A DNA stretch of 64,000 bases from Cohnella phaseoli (GTDB lineage: Bacteria; Bacillota; Bacilli; Paenibacillales; Paenibacillaceae), in assembly GCF_003386235.1 (NCBI RefSeq), contig NZ_QRDZ01000005.1, positions 186,001 to 250,000 of the forward strand, read 5' to 3'. Below are positions 53,075 through 62,063 of this stretch, one piece after another (the first letter of the stretch is position 1; every line of letters starts with the position of its first letter). A model generated the notes under the pieces. That model did not search any database and was not told the DNA's origin. It saw only the letters and a program-made list of their open reading frames with translations. The translations under genes were made by a program, and so were the position numbers.

Positions 53075-56000
53075 TTATATGAATCTGAACCAGCTTATAG
53101 CCATGCCATCGCCGATCGAAAGCGTTACATCGTATCTTCCAGGCGGAACGGCGACGGAGCACGATACGGTGCGCCAGATTTGCACGTTTGTCGTATTGGC
53201 TGAAGCTTCAATAGTCTGTATTATCGCTGCCTCGTATGATCCGTCGGACAAGTTTTCGAAGGTCTCGAACCCGGCGGCTTCATGTGGACTATCGGACGAG
53301 TTTTCGAAGGGTCCCAACTCGGCTATTCCGCTCGGCCCTTCGAACAAGCTGTCTACGGCCGCAAACTCAACGATCCCGTCTGCTCCCGAGAGCCGGATTT
53401 CGATACGGCCTTCTACGTTCCCAGCGATCCGCGCCTCAAAACGAGTCGCACCAACCGGAAAATCCGCATCCGCAAACATCAGCCAAGCGCCGCCGTCTTT
53501 GGCGGACACAGCAGTTCCACCTTCTGTACATTCGTCCAAGTAAGCCGAGGAATAGTCGTCGTAATTCATTGCGAGCGTTCGCTCGGTCAACTTTCGCGGC
53601 GGAATCGTTTCCCCGACGACGGCAAGCGTCGCTTCCAGCCTTCGGTCGGCGGAGGAAGGGCCGACCGCCAACGTCCAGTCCGCAGTTTCGACGCACCAGC
53701 GTTCCCGCGTTACATCCCAGAACGCCAGATCCTCCGCCGCAATGCGCAGCGGCACAGCAATCGCGTTTCCTGCCGGAACGGACACGCGCTTAAATGCGAG
53801 CAACTGACGCAGCGGCCGCTTAACGCGCGACGAACGAGCCGTACCGTACAACTGAACAACCTCGTCGCTGTCGATCTCGCTTTCGTTGCGCAGAATTACT
53901 TCGACGCTTACCGAGCTAGCCAAGCCTATCGAACCTGCCAATCCTACCGAACCTATCTCTCCGGATTCAAGCCGAAGCTCCTCATAGCGGATGTTCGCAT
54001 ACGTCAATCCGTAGCCGAAGGGAAATTCGGGTTCTCCCTCAAAGTAACGGTAGGTGCGGCATCCCCGGATCAAGTCGTATTCCATAATGTCGGGAAGCTG
54101 CTCGACCGAACGATGCCACGTCATGTTTAACCGCCCGGCAGGGGAGACGGTTCCTAGCAAAACATCGGCGATGGCGTTGCCTAGCTCCGGACCCGCATGG
54201 GAGGTATAGAGGACGGCTTTCGCCAGTTCCCGCTCTTCTCCTAGTGAGAACGGGTAGCTTCCGACAATAACGACAATTATGTTAGGATTGGCCGCAGCCG
54301 TCTCGCGAATGAGTCTGCGCTGCGCTTCCGGCAGCTCCAGCCCAGGCCGATCGATTGTCTCCTTGCCGTTCACAAGCGGATGGTTGCCTACGAATACGAC
54401 GGCTGCCGCTGCGCCTTGCGCGGCCTCGCAAGCCTCCTTCAGGCCGTCGATTGCAATGTCGACGTCGAACGAAACCGTCCTAAGTCCGGAAGCATGAACG
54501 CTCGTCGATTTCTCCGGAACGTCGTGCTCCTCCGGTGAACCGAGCGTCGATTGCAGCACGGACCCGGTTCCATCGACGGTCAGCAGGCCATCGGCAGTCA
54601 CTCCCACGCAAGCATCGTTCCACGTCCGGAGCCGCCAGCGGCGGACGTCCTCCTCCCGGTCGACGAGAAAAGCCTCTTTCGTAAACCAGCCGAAAATTTC
54701 CCGTGAATCGGTCGTCAGATGAACATCGTCCGTCGTCGCATACAGTCCTGTACTCCGGGCGACGAACGTATGGGCGCGCCAGCCCCAGTCCGTAACGGCG
54801 AATACTTCTGCCTCTGCAGCGTTGCCGTCTGCGGTAAGCCAGCCCCCCTCGCCAATGCGAACATAGCTTCCGCCCACGGACAATCGAACGCAGTCGATTC
54901 CTTCGGCGTAAGGGACGCTGCCCCCGAAAGCTTCCAGCCGCGATCGGATCGCTGCGAGCGGAGTAACCGCATAGGGGAGAGTGCCGCTGTACCAGTCGCG
55001 ATAGACGACATCGGCCAGCGGTCCGATGATAGCCACATGAAAACCCGACTTGTTCGACCCGCATGAAGCCAATGATCCGCATAAATCCATTGACCCGCAC
55101 GAAGCCAATGACTCGCACGAAGCCCTTAACTCGCTCAAAGTTTCAGAACCGCTCATCTCGGCTTCTGCTCCGTTCATAGCCTCCGCGCCGTCCACAGCCC
55201 CCGAGCCCCTTAAGCCATCCGACCCCCATGAGCCATCCGAGTCCCTTAAGCCATCCGAGCCCGAGCCCCTTGTGCCCTCCGAGCCCCTTGTGCCCTCCGA
55301 GCCCCATAAGCCCTCCGACACCCATGAGCCATCCGAGCCCCTTAAGCCCTCCGACCCCACCGCCAGCGGAAGAGCCCCATCGTTTTTCAAAAGAACGATG
55401 TTTTTGCGAGCCGCCTCCAGCGATACGGCCCGATGCTGCGGGGCGAGAATGGCCTCCTCGCCAATGGAGGCGTAGGGGCTATGCCCCGGCGGATCGAATT
55501 CGCCAAGCCGCATACGAACGCGGAACGTGTTGCGAAGCGCGACATCGAGATCGCCTTCCTCCAGCAGCCCCTCCGCAAGCCCGTCGCGAATCGCCTGCTT
55601 CACGATGCCATGGTCGTCGGTAATGCTGTCGATGCCCGCGCGGATCGAGGCTGCGACCGCCTGCTTGTACTCCCCCATGTACCGATGATCGTTCACTGTA
55701 CCTAGCACGTCCCCCGCGTCGCTGACAACGAAGCCGTCCATGCCCCATTCCCGCTTAACGACAGCGTTAATATCCGGATTCAGATTGGCCGGCACGCCGT
55801 TGACGGAATTGTAGGACGTCATCATCGACTGGGCTCCGCCTTCGCGAAACGTAAGCTCGAACGCCTTCAAGTAAGACTCCCGCATATTGCGCGGATCGAG
55901 GCTGACGGAGCGTTCGCCGCGGCCGACCTCGTTGTTGTTGCCGATAAAATGTTTAGGAGACGCGACCGCACGCAGATAAAAAGGGTGATCCCCCTGGATG

Positions 56001-56440
56001 CCGCGCACGAGCGCCGCTGCCATTTTCCCCGCGTGAATCGGATCTTCTCCGTAGCCCTCGTCGGTTCGCCCCCAACGCGGATCGCGCAGCAAATCCACCG
56101 TCGGCGCCCACAGCGTCAATCCGTGCGATGCCGGGTCGCGAGCGAAAAAACCTCTCGCCTCGGTGCCGATCACCTGGCCGACCTCTCGAAGCAGCTCCTC
56201 GTCCCACGTACAAGCAAGTCCGAACGGTTGCGGGAATACGGTTGCCTCCCCAAGCCACGCGATGCCGTGCGCAGCCTCCGTACCGTGCTTATATTTCGCA
56301 ATGCCCAGCCGGGGAACGGCCTCCTGGTACTGGCACATCAGATCAATTTTCTCGTCTAGCGTCAGACGGCTGACCAAATCCGCGACCCGCAGCTCCAAGG
56401 GGAGTTCGGGATTGCGGAACGGGAAGTCGGTTATGGACAC
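53075..56440 (-). CDS. GH3 family beta-glycosidase with low-complexity insertion and CBM6-like tail
   Basis: GTG 56440 is chosen: GGAGGAG lies 6 nt upstream and the protein then starts at the family N terminus (LRVADLVSRLTLDEKIDLM). 1121 aa, no signal peptide. GH3 N-domain with KHFIGNNNEVGR and nucleophile Asp in VVSDAGDV (about 240); GH3 C-domain interrupted at about 355-465 by Ser/Gly/Asp repeats (GSEGLRGSDGSW type) and carrying a PA14-like insertion (about 500-610); fibronectin-like domain; C-terminal CBM6-like module. Without export it would split imported oligosaccharides. It is divergent to a YesM/YesN pair and shares the 175-bp control region with a cre-like box. Confidence 0.92.
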   Translation of the reverse strand: MSITDFPFRNPELPLELRVADLVSRLTLDEKIDLMCQYQEAVPRLGIAKYKHGTEAAHGIAWLGEATVFPQPFGLACTWDEELLREVGQVIGTEARGFFARDPASHGLTLWAPTVDLLRDPRWGRTDEGYGEDPIHAGKMAAALVRGIQGDHPFYLRAVASPKHFIGNNNEVGRGERSVSLDPRNMRESYLKAFELTFREGGAQSMMTSYNSVNGVPANLNPDINAVVKREWGMDGFVVSDAGDVLGTVNDHRYMGEYKQAVAASIRAGIDSITDDHGIVKQAIRDGLAEGLLEEGDLDVALRNTFRVRMRLGEFDPPGHSPYASIGEEAILAPQHRAVSLEAARKNIVLLKNDGALPLAVGSEGLRGSDGSWVSEGLWGSEGTRGSEGTRGSGSDGLRDSDGSWGSDGLRGSGAVDGAEAMNGAEAEMSGSETLSELRASCESLASCGSMDLCGSLASCGSNKSGFHVAIIGPLADVVYRDWYSGTLPYAVTPLAAIRSRLEAFGGSVPYAEGIDCVRLSVGGSYVRIGEGGWLTADGNAAEAEVFAVTDWGWRAHTFVARSTGLYATTDDVHLTTDSREIFGWFTKEAFLVDREEDVRRWRLRTWNDACVGVTADGLLTVDGTGSVLQSTLGSPEEHDVPEKSTSVHASGLRTVSFDVDIAIDGLKEACEAAQGAAAAVVFVGNHPLVNGKETIDRPGLELPEAQRRLIRETAAANPNIIVVIVGSYPFSLGEERELAKAVLYTSHAGPELGNAIADVLLGTVSPAGRLNMTWHRSVEQLPDIMEYDLIRGCRTYRYFEGEPEFPFGYGLTYANIRYEELRLESGEIGSVGLAGSIGLASSVSVEVILRNESEIDSDEVVQLYGTARSSRVKRPLRQLLAFKRVSVPAGNAIAVPLRIAAEDLAFWDVTRERWCVETADWTLAVGPSSADRRLEATLAVVGETIPPRKLTERTLAMNYDDYSSAYLDECTEGGTAVSAKDGGAWLMFADADFPVGATRFEARIAGNVEGRIEIRLSGADGIVEFAAVDSLFEGPSGIAELGPFENSSDSPHEAAGFETFENLSDGSYEAAIIQTIEASANTTNVQIWRTVSCSVAVPPGRYDVTLSIGDGMAISWFRFI

Positions 56441-56554
56441 GGGAAGCTCCTCCATTTTTGCGGGCGCAAGAAACCCTCTATTTTCCACCCATTCTATCAT
56501 TCGCGCGAGGCTCGAAATACCTGCAACATCCGGCATAAATTCATATGAACATCT

Positions 56555-56592
56555 GGAAAACGCTTGCATTGTTTCAATCGCTCCCCTATAAC
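56555..56592 (+). promoter_or_regulatory. promoter with cre-like box between GH3 and kinase genes
   Basis: TTGCAT (56564-56569) and TATAAC (56587-56592) are 17 nt apart and lead to the kinase gene at 56616. GGAAAACGCTTGCA (56555-56568) fits the CcpA consensus with one mismatch and overlaps the -35 box, so carbon repression is likely. Confidence 0.65.
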
Positions 56593-56615
56593 TAGTAGTG
56601 AAAGGGGGGGGCCGG

Positions 56616-58418
56616 GTGAAGGGGTACGCCAGAAAATTCAACGACATGAAGCTGCGCAACAAAATGGTATGGTCGTATATGCTTTTTTTCATTCTTCCCT
56701 TCATCATCGTCGGTCTCTTCGTCGTTCAGGAATTCCGCCAGACGGCGCTAACGCGAGCGACCGAGCAGGCGGAAAGCACGGTGCAGCGGGTCAAAAGCCG
56801 CGTTCAGGAAATGCTCGGCGTGCCGGTGCTGCTAGCCAACCAGCTTTCGCTGGACACGGACTTGGAGGACGTGGCGACGACGCGTTATCAGGATGTTTTT
56901 CAGGTTGTGGACGCCTATTGGAGCTATACGAAATTCAAGGTGTTCCTCGATTTCAATTCCGAGATTACGAGAGTTAAAGTGTATGCGGACAATCCGACCT
57001 TAATCGATAACTGGGAGTTTACGCCGCTGGACGCTAAAACGGAGCAATCGTTCTGGTATCAATCGGCAATCGGACAGACCGGGCGGCTGGGGTGGTACTA
57101 TTTTCCGAGCGATTCGCGTTCTTCCTCCAGTATGCTTAGTCTCGTTCGCAGCGTTTATTTTCAGAAAACCCGAGCGGTTGGTCTGCTTCAGGTCGACGTC
57201 AACACGAACGAGTTAAACGCCATTCTGGCGCAGGAGGAGCCCGACATCGTCCTGACCGACGAGCGCGGCGTCGTTGTCGCCTCCAACCGTTCAGCCCTGA
57301 TGGGCAAAAAGCTGGACGAGCAGGAGTGGGGAGAACGTCTCTCCGGTCTGGAGCCGGGCAAGCATGAGCTTGCCGTCGGCGGAATCAGCTCTCAGGTCAT
57401 CGTAGACGCGCTTAAGCCGGAAAACAGCTATAACGAGCTGAACATCGTGTACGTTTTCCCCCTCGAAAGCATTATGAAAGAGGCGAACCGGATCAGCGTA
57501 GTCGGCTTTCAGATTATTTCAGTCGTGTTCGTTGTTGCGCTTGTGCTGATCTATTCGATCTGCACCGTTCTGACGAACCGGCTGCTCAAATTCAGCAAGC
57601 AAATCAACAAGGTGTCCATGGGCAATTTCAATACGGAGCTGGCCGTGGACGGCAGCGACGAGATCGGACAGATCAAGCGGCAGTTCAATCAGATGGTCGG
57701 CAGCATTCGGGAGCTGATGGACGAGGTGCAGGCCTCCCACGAACAGAAGCGGCAGCTGGAGAGCAAGCAGAACGAGATCAAGCTGAAGATGCTGGCGAGC
57801 CAGATCAATCCGCATTTTCTCTACAATGCGTTGGAGTCGATTCGGATGAAGGCGCACTTGAAGGGTGAGAAGGAAATTTCCCGAACGGTGAAAATGCTGG
57901 GCAAGCTGATGCGCAAAAATCTGGAGCTGACCGGCAAAGAAATCGAGCTGGCCGAGGAGTTCGAAATTGTGCGCTGCTATCTGGAAATCCAGAAATTCCG
58001 GCACGAGGATCGGCTCGATTACGAGCTTAGCCTCGATCCGTCCGTGGAGAGGGCGGTGCTGCTGCCGCTGCTGATCCAGCCGCTGGTCGAAAATTCGGTC
58101 GTGCACGGGCTGGAGAAAGCGGTCGACGGAGGCAAAGTTTCGGTGCGGGCTTATCGGGAAGAGGAGTGGCTGCGGGTCGTCGTCGAGGACAACGGCGTCG
58201 GAATGTCGGCAGCCAAGCGGGAAAGCGTGCTGCGTTCGCTCGCCGACCAGGAAGCCAGCCGGATCGGTCTGCACAACATCCAGCATCGGCTGGTCATGAC
58301 TTACGGGGAGCGCTCCGGGCTGACGATCGAAAGCGAAGAGAACCGCGGAACGCGCATCCGCTTCAGCATTCCGCTCGAAGGGGGAAAAACCTATGCATCA
58401 AGTGATGATCGTGGATGA
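56616..58418 (+). CDS. YesM-type sensor histidine kinase
   Basis: GTG 56616 with AAAGGGGGGGG upstream; 600 aa. Transmembrane helices near 18-38 and 290-315, an extracellular dCache-like sensor between them, HAMP (FSKQINKVSMGNFNTEL), the His_kinase block QINPHFLYNALESIRM (His about 395) and HATPase with N-box VENSVVHGLEKAV and DNGVGM. It overlaps the response regulator gene by 26 nt. The pair probably controls the ABC transporter genes at 60094-63803 and the GH3 gene. Confidence 0.93.
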   Translation: MKGYARKFNDMKLRNKMVWSYMLFFILPFIIVGLFVVQEFRQTALTRATEQAESTVQRVKSRVQEMLGVPVLLANQLSLDTDLEDVATTRYQDVFQVVDAYWSYTKFKVFLDFNSEITRVKVYADNPTLIDNWEFTPLDAKTEQSFWYQSAIGQTGRLGWYYFPSDSRSSSSMLSLVRSVYFQKTRAVGLLQVDVNTNELNAILAQEEPDIVLTDERGVVVASNRSALMGKKLDEQEWGERLSGLEPGKHELAVGGISSQVIVDALKPENSYNELNIVYVFPLESIMKEANRISVVGFQIISVVFVVALVLIYSICTVLTNRLLKFSKQINKVSMGNFNTELAVDGSDEIGQIKRQFNQMVGSIRELMDEVQASHEQKRQLESKQNEIKLKMLASQINPHFLYNALESIRMKAHLKGEKEISRTVKMLGKLMRKNLELTGKEIELAEEFEIVRCYLEIQKFRHEDRLDYELSLDPSVERAVLLPLLIQPLVENSVVHGLEKAVDGGKVSVRAYREEEWLRVVVEDNGVGMSAAKRESVLRSLADQEASRIGLHNIQHRLVMTYGERSGLTIESEENRGTRIRFSIPLEGGKTYASSDDRG

Positions 58419-59913
58419 CGAGCCGCTCATTCGCGAAGGATTGCGGACGATTATCGATTGGGAGGAGCACGGCTTTCAGGTTGCAACCGTGGCCGCCGAC
58501 GCGCTCGAAGCGCTGCGCAAGCTGTCCGAAGCGGTTCCCCGGCTCATGATCGTGGACATTCGCATGCCGGGAATGGACGGTCTGCAGCTGTTGCGAACGG
58601 TTCGGGAGCAGTGCCGACCGTGCCCGAAGTTTCTCATTCTGAGCGGGCATGCGGATTTCGAATATGCGCGCACGGCGCTGCAGCTGAAGGTGGACGGCTA
58701 TCTGCTTAAGCCGATCGACGAAGACGATCTGATTCAGCATCTGGAGCGGATTCGCCAATCGCTGCAGGAGGAACGTACGGAGGCGACGGGCAGATGGGGG
58801 CGAGAGCACGCCATCCAGAGGCTCGTGTCCGGGGAAGCGGAGGGAATGCCTGAACAGGCCGATCCGGGTTGGTTAACCTACGAGATTGTGCTGGTCAGGC
58901 CGCTTGAGCGCGGAGAGCCGGACGCTTCTGCGGTTTCCCGGATCAAGCGGAGGATGATTGAGAGCTTCGAGACGGCTAACGAGGGAATCGTCTTCTCGGC
59001 CGAGCCGTACTTGGGTGTCATGCTGAAGGAGACGATGAATCGCCCGTCAGCCGCGAGCAAAGTCTATCGCCGAATTTCCGAGGCTTGCGAGGAAAGGGAG
59101 TTCGACGCGACGGCGGGCGGGACGGTCGCGATGCTGAGCGATGCGGGCCGTTCGTTCGAGCGCGCGCGGGAACTGATGAAGCGCCGCTTTCTGTTCGCCG
59201 GGGGCGGCATCGTAACCGCGGAGCCAGAGCTGCCAAGCATTCCCGCCGATGAGGATTCATGCTCCGCACCCGAGCTGGAGGAGAAGCTTTATCTCGCTCT
59301 CGATGCCGCGAATGCCGAACTCGCCGCGGAGGCGCTTCGCGGTCTCGGTGCGCTATGGCTGGCTGCAGGCGCGTCCGAGCAAGAGCTCAAGACCGGCTTC
59401 ACGACGCGGCTGTCGGCGACGCTGTCCAAGCTGGCGCAGTCTCGCCCGGAAGCTCGCGAATTCGTGCAGTCGCTCAATTCCGAGCTTGCCTCGATCTCCT
59501 CGGAGACGAGGTACGAGCTGCTGCTCGCTCGTCTAATCTCCATCTGCGCCAAGGTGGCGGATCGGCTTCGCATCGCCGGGGCCGGACCGGACCTTCAGGT
59601 TCAGAAAATGATCGAGCTGATTCACCGCAACAGCGCGGACAATCTGAAGCTGGAAGCGCTGGCCGAGGCGCTGGGCTACAGCAGCTCGTATCTCGGCAAG
59701 CTGTTCAAGAGCGCCACAGGCGACTACTTCAACACGTATTTGGATAAAGTTAGAATCCAGAAGGCGAAGGAAATGCTCTGCAAAGGGATGAAAGTATACC
59801 AGGTAGCGGAGCAGGTCGGCTATGCCAACGTCGATTACTTTCATGCCAAATTCCGCAAATACGTAGGCGAATCTCCAGTTGCCTATCGCAAAAACGCCGC
59901 ACAATCCCGTTAA
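58393..59913 (+). CDS. YesN-type response regulator, AraC family
   Basis: 506 aa with receiver (DDE at 8-10, D55 in LMIVDIRMPG, LKPIDEDD) and C-terminal AraC domain (LKLEALAEALGYSSSYLGKLF and VGYANVDYFHAKFRKYVGESP). The ribosome site lies inside the kinase gene. A strong terminator follows, so the pair is separate from the transport operon. Confidence 0.93.
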   Translation: MHQVMIVDDEPLIREGLRTIIDWEEHGFQVATVAADALEALRKLSEAVPRLMIVDIRMPGMDGLQLLRTVREQCRPCPKFLILSGHADFEYARTALQLKVDGYLLKPIDEDDLIQHLERIRQSLQEERTEATGRWGREHAIQRLVSGEAEGMPEQADPGWLTYEIVLVRPLERGEPDASAVSRIKRRMIESFETANEGIVFSAEPYLGVMLKETMNRPSAASKVYRRISEACEEREFDATAGGTVAMLSDAGRSFERARELMKRRFLFAGGGIVTAEPELPSIPADEDSCSAPELEEKLYLALDAANAELAAEALRGLGALWLAAGASEQELKTGFTTRLSATLSKLAQSRPEAREFVQSLNSELASISSETRYELLLARLISICAKVADRLRIAGAGPDLQVQKMIELIHRNSADNLKLEALAEALGYSSSYLGKLFKSATGDYFNTYLDKVRIQKAKEMLCKGMKVYQVAEQVGYANVDYFHAKFRKYVGESPVAYRKNAAQSR

Positions 59914-59935
59914 GGACGACAGGGTTCCGGCGAAG

Positions 59936-59985
59936 GACCGACTCCAAGCCCGCATTAGCGGGACTAGCGAGCCGGTCTTTTTTTT
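59936..59985 (+). terminator. terminator after the YesM/YesN pair
   Basis: GACCG / CCGGTC outer and CCCGC-ATTA-GCGGG inner stems, followed by eight T. Confidence 0.9.
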
Positions 59986-60093
59986 CACGGCTTCCCGATG
60001 TCTGATTTTTACATGATTATTGATCGAATCCTCCGTGTAGCCGCAAGAATGCGTTTTCATTATGATAGATTCATACAGCAGGGAGGGAAGCTC

Positions 60094-61056
60094 ATGAAAG
60101 CGATGCCCGATCGCCGTCCGGCTGCAGAGCCGTTGGCGCCGATCCGCAGAGGAGCGCTTCGCCGCGCGTTCCGTAACCGATACTTATATTTGATGTCGCT
60201 GCCCTTCATCGCCTGGGCGTTCGTCTTCACCTACTTGCCTCTATGGGGCTGGGTGATGGCGTTTCAGAAATACAGTCCGAAGCTCTCGGTGTGGGAGAGG
60301 GATTGGGTCGGCTTCGACAACTTCAGAACGCTGTTTCAGGACGAGACGTTTTACCTGGTCATGCGCAATACGCTGGCTATGAGCTTTATGGCTCTGATCG
60401 CAGGGTTTACGATTCCGATCGTGTTCGCGCTGCTGCTCAACGAAGTGAAGAATATGGCCTTCAAAAAAACGGTGCAGACGATTTCCTACTTGCCCCACTT
60501 CGTATCCTGGGCGGTCGTCGCCGGCATCGTCTCGAAGATGCTGTCTACGGACAACGGGGCGGTGAACGACCTGTTGATGGCGCTCGGCATTCTGGACGAG
60601 CCGATTCAGTGGCTGGCCAAGGGCAAATACTTCTGGGGCATTGTCACGCTATCCGACGTCTGGAAGGAGACGGGGTGGAACGCGATCATCTACTTGGCGG
60701 CCATGGCGGGCGTCGCGCCGGAGCTGTACGAGGCGGCCAAGGTCGACGGCGCGAGCCGCTTAAGGCAGATGTGGCACATTACGCTGCCCGGTATTCGTCC
60801 GACGATCATCATTCTGATGATTTTGTCGATCGGCAATCTGATCAACATCGGCTTCGAGAAGCAGTTTTTGCTCGGCAACAATCTGGTCGTCGATTACTCC
60901 AAGGTGCTCGATCTGTACGCGCTGGAGTACGGGATCAAAATCAACCGAATTTCGTTCGCGACGGCAATCAATATGTTTAACTCGGTCGTGGCGATCATTC
61001 TGCTCTTTGCGGCGAACGGGCTGTTTAAGCGGTTTACGAAAGAAAGCGTATTCTAG
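60094..61056 (+). CDS. ABC transporter permease, LplB/YteP type
   Basis: ATG 60094 with GGGAGGG 7 nt upstream; an upstream open frame is not used. 320 aa, six hydrophobic segments, and the EAA loop ELYEAAKVDGASRLRQMWHIT. FTYLPLWGWVMAFQKY and the end RFTKESVF are typical of the LplB/YteP group that imports oligosaccharides from plant or wall polymers. Genes for the second permease and binding protein follow within 12 and 89 nt. As in most such operons no ATPase gene is present. Confidence 0.94.
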   Translation: MKAMPDRRPAAEPLAPIRRGALRRAFRNRYLYLMSLPFIAWAFVFTYLPLWGWVMAFQKYSPKLSVWERDWVGFDNFRTLFQDETFYLVMRNTLAMSFMALIAGFTIPIVFALLLNEVKNMAFKKTVQTISYLPHFVSWAVVAGIVSKMLSTDNGAVNDLLMALGILDEPIQWLAKGKYFWGIVTLSDVWKETGWNAIIYLAAMAGVAPELYEAAKVDGASRLRQMWHITLPGIRPTIIILMILSIGNLINIGFEKQFLLGNNLVVDYSKVLDLYALEYGIKINRISFATAINMFNSVVAIILLFAANGLFKRFTKESVF

Positions 61057-61068
61057 GAGGGGACTCGC

Positions 61069-61974
61069 ATGTCGGCTCGCAGTATTCGCAGAGGCGTCCC
61101 CAGATCCGGCGGGATCGTCGACGTTCTCATCTACACTATTCTCATCGTTATGGCGACCATCACGCTCTACCCTTTTCTCAACGTGCTGGCCATTTCGCTC
61201 AATGATTCGACCGACAGCGTGCGCGGCGGAATTACGATTTTCCCGAGAGTATTCTCGTTGCAAAACTATAAAGCCATTTTCACCTACGACACGCTGCTGA
61301 CCGGGTTTAAAATCTCGCTGCTGCGGACGGTCGTCGGCTCCCTGCTCGGCTTGATCAGCGCCTCAATGCTGGCTTATACGCTGGCCCGCCGCGATTTTCA
61401 AGGACGCAGATTCGTGTCTCTCTACTTGGCCGTTACGATGTATGTAACTGCGGGACTGATTCCGTTCTATATTTTGATCAAAGATTTGAACATGATGAAC
61501 ACGTTCGCGGTTTATGTGCTTCCCGGCATCGTCAGCGCCTTTAACGTATTCGTCGTTCGCTCGTTCATGGACGGTATTCCATACGAAGTGCAGGAATCCG
61601 CGAAAATGGACGGCGCCAACGATTTCACGATCTACTGGCGCATCATCCTGCCGATGACGAAGCCGGCGCTGGCGACAATCGGCCTGTTCCTGGCGGTCGG
61701 CCAATGGAACGCCTGGTTTGACACTTATTTGTACAACGGCTCCAGCGAGCATCTGACGACGCTGCAATACGAGCTGGTCAAGGTGCTGCAGAGCACGACG
61801 AACAATTCGGGAGATTATCGTTCGATGACGGTCAATCGGGCCGCCTCGACCGTCTCGCCTGATTCGGTCAAGATGGCGATTACCATTTTCGTCTCGGTGC
61901 CGATTCTGCTCGTCTATCCGTTCCTGCAGCGCTACTTCGTCAAAGGCTTGACGCTTGGCTCGGTAAAGGGCTGA
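61069..61974 (+). CDS. ABC transporter permease, LplC/YtcP type
   Basis: 301-aa partner of the preceding permease with six hydrophobic segments, SLNDSTDSVRGGITIFPR (a family signature), EAA loop VQESAKMDGANDFTIYWRI, and the common end LTLGSVKG. AGGAGGGG precedes ATG 61069. Confidence 0.94.
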   Translation: MSARSIRRGVPRSGGIVDVLIYTILIVMATITLYPFLNVLAISLNDSTDSVRGGITIFPRVFSLQNYKAIFTYDTLLTGFKISLLRTVVGSLLGLISASMLAYTLARRDFQGRRFVSLYLAVTMYVTAGLIPFYILIKDLNMMNTFAVYVLPGIVSAFNVFVVRSFMDGIPYEVQESAKMDGANDFTIYWRIILPMTKPALATIGLFLAVGQWNAWFDTYLYNGSSEHLTTLQYELVKVLQSTTNNSGDYRSMTVNRAASTVSPDSVKMAITIFVSVPILLVYPFLQRYFVKGLTLGSVKG

Positions 61975-62063
61975 TCGCATCGCGCCCTTGAGTTTGCAAC
62001 CGGTATCAGCGGGCTAACCCGTTATACAATATCGCAATCGTACATTATCGAGGAGGGTATTAC

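Noticed and set aside
56441..56707. Longer GH3 start on minus
   Set aside because: It runs across the divergent promoter and into the kinase gene; GTG 56440 has GGAGGAG at ideal spacing.
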